64,000 nt of DNA from Prevotella sp. (lineage in GTDB: Bacteria; Bacteroidota; Bacteroidia; Bacteroidales; Bacteroidaceae). The notes under the pieces are model-generated. The model did not search any database, was not told the origin of the DNA, and was given only the letters and a program-made list of their open reading frames with translations. The DNA lies in assembly GCA_017478025.1 (NCBI GenBank), contig JAFVGZ010000003.1, positions 248,001-312,000 on the forward strand, in the 5' to 3' direction. Each line of letters starts with the position of its first letter. The stretch's first letter is position 1. Shown one piece after another: positions 41,212 to 49,708 of this stretch. Position numbers and translations under genes: made by a program.

Positions 41212-41637
41212 CTACGCCTGTTTCAGGTCATCTTCGAAAACGGGTTGAAGTTTCTTGATGGTTATTATCTCATTCGTTTTATTAGGGTCAGATGTGCGGA
41301 ATATAAGCACTCCCTTGCCCTTGAGCAGGAATGAATACATATAGGCTATATGTATGTCGCTGTCAGAGAACATTTTCATCACTCTTGCAGCCTCTCCCGA
41401 CACGTTGTCAACGTATATTGCGTTAACGTCAGTCAACTGGAGGTTTACACCTTCTTCTTTCAAGAGAAGGTATGCGCGCGCGGGATTATCGCATATCACT
41501 CTGTATATGCCATAGTCTTTTGTGTCGGCTATCGTTGAAGCAAGAATCTGTATGTCATTCTTCCCCAGCAGTTCCAGCGCACGTATCAGGGCGCCACCTT
41601 TGTTCTCTATAAATATAGACAGTTGTTTTATAGTCAT
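41212..41637 (-). CDS. Tandem ACT-domain protein
   Basis: 141 residues with two ACT domains: about 1-65 ('MTIKQLSIFIENKGGALIRA') and 70-135 ('VNAIYVDNVSGEAARVMKMF'). ACT domains bind amino acids and tune enzymes. Stand-alone double-ACT proteins of this kind commonly sit beside PaaK and indolepyruvate oxidoreductase genes, as here, so it probably senses an aromatic or branched amino acid; the partner is not visible. Confidence 0.88.
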   Translation of the reverse strand: MTIKQLSIFIENKGGALIRALELLGKNDIQILASTIADTKDYGIYRVICDNPARAYLLLKEEGVNLQLTDVNAIYVDNVSGEAARVMKMFSDSDIHIAYMYSFLLKGKGVLIFRTSDPNKTNEIITIKKLQPVFEDDLKQA

Positions 41638-41684
41638 AACATTATGTTTTTTTGATTTCAGGAGTTAAACAGTTAAGACATTAT

Positions 41685-41745
41685 GCATTATGCATTCTTA
41701 ATTCTTAATTCCTAATTCTGCATTATGCATTCTTAATTCTGCATT
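41685..41745. repeat. Heptamer array TGCATTA/TTAATTC
   Basis: Consecutive 7-bp units TGCATTA, TGCATTC, TTAATTC, TTAATTC, CTAATTC, TGCATTA, TGCATTC, TTAATTC, TGCATTA, running to the paaK stop codon at 41744-41746. Same unit family as 32240-32285. Confidence 0.85.
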
Positions 41746-43081
41746 ATTTATACACCGTTCTCTTATCGACCACTCTGACGGCCTTACCCTCGCTGACGGG
41801 CAATGTTCCCTTTGGCACCAGCTTCACGTGAGGTGTGAGGAGAATCTCGTCCTTCAGGGCGCGCTTCACATCTTTCTGAAGCTGTATGAGGCGCTGATAA
41901 TCATCAGTAAACAGGTCTTCCAACTCTACCTCTACGGTCATGTTATCATTATCCTCATCGGTTGTGAGGGTTATGAGATAGTTGCTTGCCAGCTCTTTGA
42001 ACTGCATCAGTATCTTCTCAATCTGAATCGGGAAGATGTTAACGCCTCTCAATACCATCATATCGTCAGAACGTCCCTTCATTCTGTCTATCCTTACGTG
42101 GTTACGGCCACATGGGCAGCCGCGTCCCAATACACGCGTAAGGTCACGCGTACGGTAGCGCAGAAGCGGCATCGCCTCACGCTTGATGGATGTAAGTATC
42201 AGCTCGCCTATCTCACCGTCAGGAACTGGCTCTAAGGTCTCAGGGTCAACGATTTCCACGATATAATAGTCCTCCCAGAAGTGGAGGCCGTTCTGCTCCT
42301 TACACTCAAAGCCGACACCAGGGCCGCACATCTCAGACATACCGAAAGAGTTGTAGGCCTTAACGCCAAGCATATTCTGTATGCGCTGACGCTGCTCCTC
42401 TGAGTGAGGCTCAGCACCGATGGCAAGCACCTTCAGCTTCGTATCCTTGCGAGGATCAACGCCCTGCTCTTGCATCACCTCATAAAGACGGGTGACGTAA
42501 GACGGTACAGCATGTACGGCTGTGGTACCGAAGTCCTTCATGAACTTTATCTGACGGAGCGAGTTGCCCGCAGCTGCCGGAACGGTAAGCATTCCCAGAC
42601 GCTCGGCACCATACTGGAATCCGAGACCTCCGGTAAACATACCATAACCTGAGGAGTTCTGGAATACGTCATTGGGGCGCAGCCCTACCATCCAGAGGTT
42701 ACGTGCAACCTGATTGGCCCATTCGTCCAGATCGTTCTGTGTGTGAAGTATCACAGTCGGGTTGCCCGTAGTACCTGAAGAGCTGTGCAAACGAACACAT
42801 TCCTCCAGGGGAGCGCTGGCCAATCCGAACGGATAGTTGTTGCGCAGGTCTTCCTTGGTTGTGAACGGAATGCGGCGAATGTCGCTGACACTTGTTATAT
42901 TGTCAGCAGATACGCCTGCCTCCTCAAGTCTTTTCCTATATACAGGATTATTCATACAGCGTGAAACGGTCTCTCTCAGACGCTCCACTTGAAGTTTCTC
43001 TATCTCTTCCCGAGACATCGTCTCCAATTCCGGGTCCAGATACTCTGAACTCCAGTCAGGTAATTCTCTTCTGTATGCCAT
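41744..43081 (-). CDS. paaK: Phenylacetate--CoA ligase family protein (PaaK-like, second copy)
   Basis: 445 residues from the ATG at 43081 (MAYRRELPDWSSEYL); an earlier in-frame ATG at 43105 would overlap iorB by 20 bases. Same motif set as the other copy: 'PFTTKEDLRNNYPFG', 'SSSGTTGNPTVILHT', 'SGYGMFTGGLGFQYGA', 'NSFGMSEMCGPGVGFEC', 'RTRDLTRVLGRGCPCGRN', 'GRSDDMMVLRGVNIFPIQIE'. The N-terminal extension and the phosphate-loop differences show an old paralogue rather than a recent duplicate. Being next to iorB/iorA, it likely makes the arylacetyl-CoA that IorAB uses or forms. Confidence 0.92.
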   Translation of the reverse strand: MAYRRELPDWSSEYLDPELETMSREEIEKLQVERLRETVSRCMNNPVYRKRLEEAGVSADNITSVSDIRRIPFTTKEDLRNNYPFGLASAPLEECVRLHSSSGTTGNPTVILHTQNDLDEWANQVARNLWMVGLRPNDVFQNSSGYGMFTGGLGFQYGAERLGMLTVPAAAGNSLRQIKFMKDFGTTAVHAVPSYVTRLYEVMQEQGVDPRKDTKLKVLAIGAEPHSEEQRQRIQNMLGVKAYNSFGMSEMCGPGVGFECKEQNGLHFWEDYYIVEIVDPETLEPVPDGEIGELILTSIKREAMPLLRYRTRDLTRVLGRGCPCGRNHVRIDRMKGRSDDMMVLRGVNIFPIQIEKILMQFKELASNYLITLTTDEDNDNMTVEVELEDLFTDDYQRLIQLQKDVKRALKDEILLTPHVKLVPKGTLPVSEGKAVRVVDKRTVYK

Positions 43082-43085
43082 TTTC

Positions 43086-43661
43086 TTATTTAGCTGCTTC
43101 GGCACCCATGTCGAAAGCTTTTAGGTTAGATTCTACTACTTGTTCTCCTTTGCGCGCAAAAATTGTTGCGACAGCATTTCTCAATGCCTCATCAGACACT
43201 ATTTCGATATACTTGGATGCCATACCGAGCAGCACTACGTTAGCAGAGCGTGCCGAACCGGCATCCTTTGCCACCTGCTCGATGTCCAACTGTACGACAT
43301 TGGGCAGAGCAGACAGTTCAGCAAACAGGGCTTCCTCCTCAGGATAGTTAGGGATGTTGACAAATGGTTTGTTACTGGTCACGATGACGCCGTCCTTTGA
43401 CAGATACGGCAGATAGCGCAATGCCTCCATCGGCTCCATTGATATTATCACGTCTGCCTCTCCCAATGAGATGAGGTCACTGTAGATGGGATCTGTGGAG
43501 AGTCGCAGGTTTGACTGTACATCGCCGCCGCGCTGAGACATTCCATGAACCTCCGCCTGCTTCAGGTTTACGTTTGCCTGAGTAGCAGCTTGTCCTATTA
43601 TTGTGGCGATGCTCAGTATTCCCTGACCGCCGACGCCACAAAGTATTATATCTTTTTTCAT
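43086..43661 (-). CDS. iorB: Indolepyruvate ferredoxin oxidoreductase, beta subunit
   Basis: 191 residues, family length. Gamma-type domain of 2-oxoacid:ferredoxin oxidoreductases: 'DIILCGVGGQGILSIATIIG' at 4-23, 'EVHGMSQRGGDVQSNLRL' near 38, 'ISMEPMEALRYLPYL' near 74. With IorA it converts aryl-2-oxo acids and CoA to arylacetyl-CoA, CO2 and reduced ferredoxin, or the reverse. It starts 6 bases after the iorA stop. Confidence 0.94.
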   Translation of the reverse strand: MKKDIILCGVGGQGILSIATIIGQAATQANVNLKQAEVHGMSQRGGDVQSNLRLSTDPIYSDLISLGEADVIISMEPMEALRYLPYLSKDGVIVTSNKPFVNIPNYPEEEALFAELSALPNVVQLDIEQVAKDAGSARSANVVLLGMASKYIEIVSDEALRNAVATIFARKGEQVVESNLKAFDMGAEAAK

Positions 43662-43667
43662 TTTGAC

Positions 43668-45299
43668 TTATGCCTCCTTCTTAGCTTTTGCTTTCTCTCG
43701 TGCATGACGAGAAGCTGTTTGAATACATTCTCTTCTGGGGATTATTACCGATACGCCCTCATAGGCTATCTCGTCGCGTATCAGCTGAGCTATCGCAGGA
43801 ATGTTCTTCGGTAGCGGTGTCACAACATGGAGATGCTCCGGATCCATTCCCAATCCCAGGCAGATTGCCTCATACTTGTTCAGGCCGGCACTGTCCTGAC
43901 CACCTGTCATACCTGTGGTGAGGTTGTCGGAAATGATGACCGTGATAGGAGCATTCTCGTTGATAGCGTCCAGGAGGCCTGTCATACCTGAGTGTGTGAA
44001 CGTAGAGTCGCCGATAACTGCTATCGCTGGGCGCAATCCTGCATCAGCGGCACCCTTGGCCATTGTTATAGAGGCACCCATATCAACGCATGATGCCAGA
44101 GCCTTGAATGGAGGCAGCGCTCCGAGGGTGTAGCATCCTATATCGCCGAACACGCGTGCATTAGGATACTCCTCGATAATCTTTACCAACGCTCCATAGA
44201 CATCTCTGTGACCGCATCCCTGACACAGCTGTGGCGGACGTGCTGCAAGGTTCTTTGCAGCAGGCATAATCTGCGGAGCCTCTACACCCATTGCCGCAGC
44301 AACGCTGTCGGGAGTCAGTTCTCCCGTGCGTGGCAGAGCGCCGGTCAAGCGACCTGTAACGGTATAGCCTGTTCCCAGAATACCCTTCACTTCCTGCTCT
44401 ACTACGGGCTGTCCGTCTTCCACAACGAGCAGCTTGCCACTCTCTTTGGCCAGCATCTCTATGCGCTGCACAGGCAGAGGATACTGTGACACCTTTTCTA
44501 TATTATATAGGGCCTGCTTCTCGGCAGGGAGTTTTGACAATGCTTCCTTTACATAGTTATATCCTATGCCGCATGCCACAACGCCGATTTTCTCTTTCTT
44601 GTCGGCAGATGCTCCATACTCGGAGAGGTTGAACTGTGACTTGTTGCTCTCCAGCAGCATCTTGTCCTGCTTGTCCAGCAGCCCTGCATATTTCTTCTTT
44701 GCGATACCCGGCAGCAATACCCATTGGTCCGTTGACGGGCACAGGGCATTCTGCTCTATCGGCTCCTTTACCGTTACGCCTGCGCGAGAGTGAGCCAGAC
44801 GGGTCACGATGCGCAGCAATACCGGCTCCTTGATGGCCTCTGAAAGGCTGAATGCCACAGACATCATGTCGTATGCCTCCTGCTGGTTGCTTGGCTCAAA
44901 GATAGGGATGAGCGCAAACTTACCATAGAAGCGGGAATCCTGCTCGTTCTGTGATGAGTGCATCGACGGGTCATCGGCAGCAAGAACCACGAGGCCTCCG
45001 CCAACGCCGGTAATGGCACTATTGATAAATGCGTCGGCACAGACATTCATGCCGACATGCTTCATGCATACCAAGGCACGCTTGCCCGCGTATGACATAC
45101 CGAGAGCTGCCTCCATAGCAGTCTTCTCATTCGTGCACCAGCGAGAATGTATGCCTCGCTCACGGGCCAGTGCATTGCCCTGAATAAACTCTGTAATCTC
45201 AGTTGATGGGGTTCCGGGATAGGCGTACACACCGCTCAATCCCGCGTGAATGGCACCGAGAGCTATTGCCTCATCACCGAGAAGTAATTTCTTTTCCAT
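43668..45299 (-). CDS. iorA: Indolepyruvate ferredoxin oxidoreductase, alpha subunit (no ferredoxin domain)
   Basis: 543 residues. Pyrimidine-binding domain N-terminal ('LLGDEAIALGAIHAGLSGVYAYPGTPSTE' region), middle domain about 250-340, TPP domain about 355-530: 'CQGCGHRDVYGALV', 'GDIGCYTLGALPPF', 'GDSTFTHSGMTGLLDAI', 'SDNLTTGMTGGQDSAG'. The protein ends shortly after 'IIPRRECIQT' with a Lys/Ala-rich tail, so the C-terminal two-cluster ferredoxin module of archaeal IorA (about 650 residues) is absent. Electrons must pass through a separate ferredoxin. Co-transcribed with iorB. Confidence 0.94.
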   Translation of the reverse strand: MEKKLLLGDEAIALGAIHAGLSGVYAYPGTPSTEITEFIQGNALARERGIHSRWCTNEKTAMEAALGMSYAGKRALVCMKHVGMNVCADAFINSAITGVGGGLVVLAADDPSMHSSQNEQDSRFYGKFALIPIFEPSNQQEAYDMMSVAFSLSEAIKEPVLLRIVTRLAHSRAGVTVKEPIEQNALCPSTDQWVLLPGIAKKKYAGLLDKQDKMLLESNKSQFNLSEYGASADKKEKIGVVACGIGYNYVKEALSKLPAEKQALYNIEKVSQYPLPVQRIEMLAKESGKLLVVEDGQPVVEQEVKGILGTGYTVTGRLTGALPRTGELTPDSVAAAMGVEAPQIMPAAKNLAARPPQLCQGCGHRDVYGALVKIIEEYPNARVFGDIGCYTLGALPPFKALASCVDMGASITMAKGAADAGLRPAIAVIGDSTFTHSGMTGLLDAINENAPITVIISDNLTTGMTGGQDSAGLNKYEAICLGLGMDPEHLHVVTPLPKNIPAIAQLIRDEIAYEGVSVIIPRRECIQTASRHAREKAKAKKEA

Positions 45300-45329
45300 T
45301 GTTTTTATTATGTGTTATTTCTCTTTGCG

Positions 45330-45752
45330 TTACCGTTGAGTTTTCTTTTCCCAGATGGCATTAACCTGCTTGGCTATGCTGTCAAGCAGCTTATCCATGA
45401 TTATTGGTTTCGTGATAAAATCATTGGCACCGAGGTCAAAGCCCCTCTTCACGTCATCGTTTGAATTGAGTGCAGAGAGTATCACAACAGGCAGTTCTTT
45501 TGTCTCGTCATTTGCACGGAGGTGTTCCAACACCTCATAACCGTCCATTACGGGCATCATGAGATCAAGCAAAACCAAATCCACTTCCTCACGACTGATG
45601 GTGTCTAATGCAGCCTTGCCATCATTCGCGGTAAGAAGTTTGTAATGATATTTACCTAACATCTTCTGTATCAGAAGCACATTTAGGGGAATGTCATCTA
45701 CGATAAGGATTGTAATCTTACTCTGGTCAATGTTTGGATTGAGTTCAGCCAT
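45330..45752 (-). CDS. Stand-alone response-regulator receiver protein
   Basis: 140 residues, only a REC domain: acidic pocket 'ILIVDDIPLN' near 15-24, phospho-acceptor Asp in 'VLLDLMMPVMDGYEVL' near 62, Thr/Ser 'VVILSALNSND' near 92, Lys in 'DFITKPI' near 115. There is no output domain. It resembles the receiver of hybrid kinases. No histidine kinase is in the window. It is the next gene upstream of iorA on the same strand (30 bp). Confidence 0.92.
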   Translation of the reverse strand: MAELNPNIDQSKITILIVDDIPLNVLLIQKMLGKYHYKLLTANDGKAALDTISREEVDLVLLDLMMPVMDGYEVLEHLRANDETKELPVVILSALNSNDDVKRGFDLGANDFITKPIIMDKLLDSIAKQVNAIWEKKTQR

Positions 45753-45830
45753 TTGGATTTATTCTTTAGTAGGTTTTTATATTATAGATTCTGGTTAAAT
45801 CATCTCATTCTATATTCTGCATTCTGAAGA

Positions 45831-46826
45831 CTATCTGAATGAGTCTGTCAGCAGTTTTATCTCTACCTGAGGTGATATTCGTTCATACAGGATGTTGTAC
45901 ATTGCATCGAGTATAGGCATGTTCACGTGCATGTGCCGGTTTATCTCTTTCATGCACTTGGTGCCGAAATAGCCCTCTGCTATCATCTCCATCTCTATCT
46001 GTGCGGATTTTACGGAGTATCCCTTGCCTATCATAGTGCCGAACGTCCTGTTGCGTGAGAAGTTGGAGTAGCCCGTCACGAGCAGGTCACCTATGTATGC
46101 GCTGTCCTCCATCTTGCGGTCAGAGGGATAGACAGACGTCAGGAACCTCGACATCTCCTGAAGGGCGTTGCTCATCAGCACAGCCTGAAAATTGTCGCCG
46201 TATTTCAATCCGGCACAGATACCGGCAGCTATGGCATATACGTTCTTCAATACAGAGCCGTACTCTATGCCTATCACGTCACTCGATACCTTCGTCTTTA
46301 TATATTTGCCCGCGAGTACCTTAGTAAAGCTCTGGGCTTTCTCTGTGTCTGAACATGCTACGGTCAGATATGACAGCCTCTCCATCGCCACTTCCTCTGC
46401 GTGTGAAGGGCCTCCGATGCAGGCAAGGTTGGAATAGGGCACGTCAAACACCTCATGGAAGTATTCAGAGCATACGAGGTTATCGTCTGGTACAACACCC
46501 TTTATGGCTGCAACGATAAACTTGTCGCGTATCGGATACTTCAGCTTCTTCAGGTGATTCTTCAAGTATGGAGAAGGGGTCACAAACACCAGTGTGTCAT
46601 ATTCCTTCACCACCTTGTTTATATCAGACGTAAACTCCACCTCATCCAGGTTGAAATGTACAGAGGTAAGGTAAGCCGGATTGTGTCCCATACGCTTAAA
46701 CTCCACAATGCGATCATCGCGACGCATGTACCAGCCTATGTGATGCGTATTCGACACAACAATCTTGGCAATAGCCGTCGCCCAGCTACCACCACCGATT
46801 ATTGCTATCTTACCACAGTTGAACAT
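45831..46826 (-). CDS. gpsA: Glycerol-3-phosphate dehydrogenase [NAD(P)+]
   Basis: 331 residues, family length. It makes sn-glycerol 3-phosphate from dihydroxyacetone phosphate for phospholipids. Rossmann loop 'IAIIGGGSWATAIAKI' at 7-22; 'VAAIKGVVPDD' with the catalytic-site Lys near 110; 'IGGPSHAEEVA' near 138; 'GIEYGSVLKNVYAIAAG' with the catalytic Lys near 190; 'NRTFGTMIGKGYS' near 258. Order lysS-gpsA is common in Bacteroidales. A 167-bp repeat-bearing spacer separates it from lysS. Confidence 0.96.
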   Translation of the reverse strand: MFNCGKIAIIGGGSWATAIAKIVVSNTHHIGWYMRRDDRIVEFKRMGHNPAYLTSVHFNLDEVEFTSDINKVVKEYDTLVFVTPSPYLKNHLKKLKYPIRDKFIVAAIKGVVPDDNLVCSEYFHEVFDVPYSNLACIGGPSHAEEVAMERLSYLTVACSDTEKAQSFTKVLAGKYIKTKVSSDVIGIEYGSVLKNVYAIAAGICAGLKYGDNFQAVLMSNALQEMSRFLTSVYPSDRKMEDSAYIGDLLVTGYSNFSRNRTFGTMIGKGYSVKSAQIEMEMIAEGYFGTKCMKEINRHMHVNMPILDAMYNILYERISPQVEIKLLTDSFR

Positions 46827-46865
46827 TTTTTTTACTTTCTTCTATATACTCTCATCTCTCTAAGC

Positions 46866-46992
46866 CACCGTGCCCTGCGGTTCTTTGCTAAGCAAAGCGT
46901 CACAAGTGCCAAGCGCTCCGCAGGGTTCTTGCGGCCACTCATCTCTCAACCCGCCGTTTACGTCCCTCCCCCTTGGGGGAGCCGGAGGGGGC
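46866..46992. repeat. 51-bp hairpin element copy 2 and adjacent GC-rich hairpin
   Basis: 46874-46924 is the second copy of the element in cobD (50 of 51 bases identical), with the shared left flank GCCACCGTG. It is followed by a CCCTCCCCCTTGGGGGAG hairpin (about 46963-46983), which resembles the CCCACCCCGGCCCTCCC blocks at 18228 and 63655. Confidence 0.88.
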
Positions 46993-46993
46993 T

Positions 46994-48796
46994 TTACTCC
47001 ACCTTATCCAGTATTGCCTGGAACTCCTCCACCTTAGGATTCTCAAGACCAAGCTTATACTTCTTGTTTACTCCGCAGACATCCTGCTGCAGCTTCTGTG
47101 CCTTCACATCCTTCAGGTCGGATATCTGATAGTATCCCGCCTTATTATAGAGCGGTATCCACTCTTCCGGCACACCTATGCTACCCCACTCTGCCTTGCT
47201 TGACCTCGGCTGCTTTGCCTCTGGCTTCATCTGCGGGAACAGCATCACCTCGCCTATGGCAAACTTACCCGTCATAAGCATCACCAGACGGTCTATGCCG
47301 ATACCGATACCGAAGGTTGGAGGCATACCGTACTGCAACGCACGCAGGAAGTCCTGATCGATTATCATCGCCTCATCGTCGCCCTTGTCGGCAAGTTTCA
47401 TCTGCTCTATGAAGCGCTCCTCCTGATCTATCGGGTCGTTCAGCTCCGAATAGGCGTTAGCCAGCTCCTTGCCGTTCACCATCAGCTCAAAGCGCTCCGT
47501 AAGTCCGGGCTTAGAGCGGTGCATCTTTGTCAACGGTGACATCTCCACAGGATAATCCGTGATAAAGGTCGGCTGGATGAACGTGCCTTCACATGTCTCG
47601 CCGAATATCTCGTCTATCAGCTTGCCCTTACCCATCGTCTCGTCAACCTCTATGTCGAGCTTCTTTGCCACTTCGCGAATCTCATCCTCGCTCATGGGGT
47701 AAAGGTCATAGCCGGTCTTTTCCTTTATCGCATCAAGGATAGGCAAGCGGCGGAACGGAGCCTTGAATGAGATGACCTTACCGTCAATCTCCACCTCCGG
47801 CTTTCCGTTTACGGCTGTGCATATCTTCTCCAGCATCTGCTCCGTGAAGGTCATACCCCAAAGCAGGTCCTTATAGCTTACGTAGAGCTCCATGCACGTA
47901 AACTCCGGATTGTGAGTCTTGTCCATACCCTCGTTCCTGAAGTTCTTGCCCATCTCATACACGCCCTCAAAGCCGCCCACGATGAGGCGCTTCAGGTACA
48001 GCTCCGTAGCGATACGCATATACATATCCTGATTCAGGGCATTGAAATGAGTCATGAACGGACGTGCGCTCGCACCGCCTGGGATATTCTGCAGTATCGG
48101 GGTGTCAACCTCAGTATATCCGGCTTCATCAAGGATGTTTCTGATGGTACGTACGATTGTGGCACGCTTCAGGAATGTCTCCTTCACGCCTTCGTTTACC
48201 ACCAGATCCACGTAGCGCTGACGGTATCTCAGCTCTGGGTCATCAAACTTATCATATGCTACGCCATCCTTGTACTTCACTATCGGCAATGGCTTCAGCG
48301 ACTTGCTCAGCAGGGTGATTTCCTGTGCATGAACGGAAATCTCGCCTGTCTTGGTCCTAAAAACAAAACCCTTGACACCGATGAAGTCACCGATATCAAG
48401 CAGTTTCTTGAAGACCTTGTTGTAGAGGTCCTTATTCTCTCCCGGACAGATCTCGTCACGCTGAACATACACCTGAACGCGTCCCTTTGAGTCCTGCAGC
48501 TCAGCAAATCCGGCCTTACCCATTATGCGGCGAGACATCATTCTGCCCGCAATCACTACGTTGCGAGAGTTCTCCGCTGTAGCCTTCTGGCGTACTGCAT
48601 TGCCTTCCTCATCTACGATATTCTGGCCGTTCTCATCGGTCTCAAAGGGTAAATCCTCAAAGTTCTCTATGATATCGACGGAGAAAGCATTGGTTGCAAA
48701 CTCGGCTGCAGGATATGGATCAATTCCCATGTTCCTCAGCTCCTGAAGGCTCTCTCTACGCCCTATTTCCTGTTCGGATAATTCAAGTATGTTCAT
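46994..48796 (-). CDS. lysS: Lysine--tRNA ligase, class II
   Basis: 600 residues, longer than the E. coli enzyme (505). Anticodon-binding OB fold about 75-190 ('[20 protein letters not shown]'), catalytic core about 200-520 with motif 2 '[18 protein letters not shown]' near 285 and motif 3 '[12 protein letters not shown]' near 498. The last 80 or so residues ('[20 protein letters not shown]' and '[16 protein letters not shown]') form the C-terminal helical extension I associate with Bacteroidota LysRS. Between the N-terminus and the OB fold is an acidic segment ('[16 protein letters not shown]'). Confidence 0.97.
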   Translation of the reverse strand: MNILELSEQEIGRRESLQELRNMGIDPYPAAEFATNAFSVDIIENFEDLPFETDENGQNIVDEEGNAVRQKATAENSRNVVIAGRMMSRRIMGKAGFAELQDSKGRVQVYVQRDEICPGENKDLYNKVFKKLLDIGDFIGVKGFVFRTKTGEISVHAQEITLLSKSLKPLPIVKYKDGVAYDKFDDPELRYRQRYVDLVVNEGVKETFLKRATIVRTIRNILDEAGYTEVDTPILQNIPGGASARPFMTHFNALNQDMYMRIATELYLKRLIVGGFEGVYEMGKNFRNEGMDKTHNPEFTCMELYVSYKDLLWGMTFTEQMLEKICTAVNGKPEVEIDGKVISFKAPFRRLPILDAIKEKTGYDLYPMSEDEIREVAKKLDIEVDETMGKGKLIDEIFGETCEGTFIQPTFITDYPVEMSPLTKMHRSKPGLTERFELMVNGKELANAYSELNDPIDQEERFIEQMKLADKGDDEAMIIDQDFLRALQYGMPPTFGIGIGIDRLVMLMTGKFAIGEVMLFPQMKPEAKQPRSSKAEWGSIGVPEEWIPLYNKAGYYQISDLKDVKAQKLQQDVCGVNKKYKLGLENPKVEEFQAILDKVE

Positions 48797-48819
48797 TTGT
48801 TAAACTGTTATTTTGCGTG

Positions 48820-48850
48820 CAAAGTTACAAAAAAACAAGTGAAGCACAAA
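48820..48850 (-). promoter_or_regulatory. Promoter of lysS
   Basis: Minus strand TTTG at about 48850-48847, 19 bp, then TAACTTTG at 48827-48820, 24 bases before the lysS ATG. Confidence 0.75.
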
Positions 48851-48889
48851 AGAAAATACAAACTTTTTTGAGCAAAACCAATAGGATTT

Positions 48890-49678
48890 TTAGCTTATGG
48901 ACACAAAACAAAAGACAATCAGCGTCAACACTATGACAATGGGAACGATTATACACTCCCTGAAATTCTCTTTTCGGGGGATATTGAAAGGGCATTTTTC
49001 GCTGCCGTTTTTCTCTCTTTCTGCAGAGGCATACGACTCAGAAACAGAGGCATACAGCTTACCGTCTGAGGCATACGGCTCGGAAACAGAGGCATACAGC
49101 TTACCGTCTGAGGCATACGACTTGTTGACCGGTGCATATATGCGATGTCCGTAGCGCTGTTGCAGCCTTATAGCCGCCCAAGCTACTATTGCAGCAAGAA
49201 CAAAGCCGCCCAATATGTCGCCGGGATAGTGAAAGCCAAGATAAACGCGGGAGTAACATACTAATAGAGCCACAAGCGGCATAGTTATCATTATCAGCCT
49301 GTTACGCAACCAATAGCATATCACGAATGTCAATAGCCAGATATTAGCAGAATGTGCAGACGGGAAACCGCACCCTGCGCCTCTTCTGTCATTCACTATA
49401 TGAACCATCGATGAAATGGGGTTTTCTGGGTTGCTGGGACGCAGTCGGCCTATCCAGGGACGCAGCAAATGGGCGTTCCCCCAATCGGTGATGAGCATAC
49501 CGCAGCCTATCATCAGCAATACTACCGCCAACACCTTCCACGAATAGTTGCGCAAGATGACGTAAATTACTGACAGATAAAAAGGTATCCACACCGTCTT
49601 CTGACTGATGCAATACATCATGGAATCCCAGAAGGCGGTGTGGTTTGAGTTTATCAGAAAGAACAGTTGTTCGTCCAT
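48890..49678 (-). CDS. PAP2-family phosphatase with a repeat-derived C-terminal insert
   Basis: 262 residues, inner membrane. Phosphatase motifs: 'RPWIGRLRPSNPE' near 73, 'CGFPSAHSANIW' near 103 and 'YSRVYLGFHYPGDILGG' near 142 with the nucleophile His and partner Asp; about six membrane helices. It may dephosphorylate undecaprenyl or lipid phosphates. Residues about 184-217 are a repeat, YASDGKL/YASVSEP in alternation, encoded by a 42-bp tandem unit, lying between the last core helix and a C-terminal hydrophobic segment ('CIIVPIVIVLTLIVFCFV'). The start-codon region is duplicated (21-bp repeat); only the downstream copy has ATG. Confidence 0.88.
   Translation of the reverse strand: MDEQLFFLINSNHTAFWDSMMYCISQKTVWIPFYLSVIYVILRNYSWKVLAVVLLMIGCGMLITDWGNAHLLRPWIGRLRPSNPENPISSMVHIVNDRRGAGCGFPSAHSANIWLLTFVICYWLRNRLIMITMPLVALLVCYSRVYLGFHYPGDILGGFVLAAIVAWAAIRLQQRYGHRIYAPVNKSYASDGKLYASVSEPYASDGKLYASVSESYASAEREKNGSEKCPFNIPRKENFRECIIVPIVIVLTLIVFCFVSIS
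49026..49124 (-). repeat. 42-bp (2 x 21) tandem repeat inside the PAP2 gene
   Basis: Units of 42 bp at 49026-49067 and 49068-49109, then 15 bases of a third. Each is two related 21-bp halves starting GAGGCATACG or GAGGCATACA on the plus strand. The period keeps the frame and adds 7-residue repeats. Confidence 0.9.
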
Positions 49679-49701
49679 TTAGAACAGTTGTTCGTCCGTT
49701 T
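49660..49701 (-). repeat. 21-bp tandem duplication at the PAP2 start codon
   Basis: Plus-strand copies at 49660-49680 and 49681-49701 differ at one base. That base turns the start ATG of the downstream copy into ACG in the upstream copy, so only one copy can initiate. Confidence 0.88.
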
Positions 49702-49708
49702 AGAATTA

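Noticed and set aside
36441-43081. The two PaaK-like genes as a recent duplication or assembly repeat
   Set aside because: They differ in N-terminus, length and many motif residues, so they are old paralogues.
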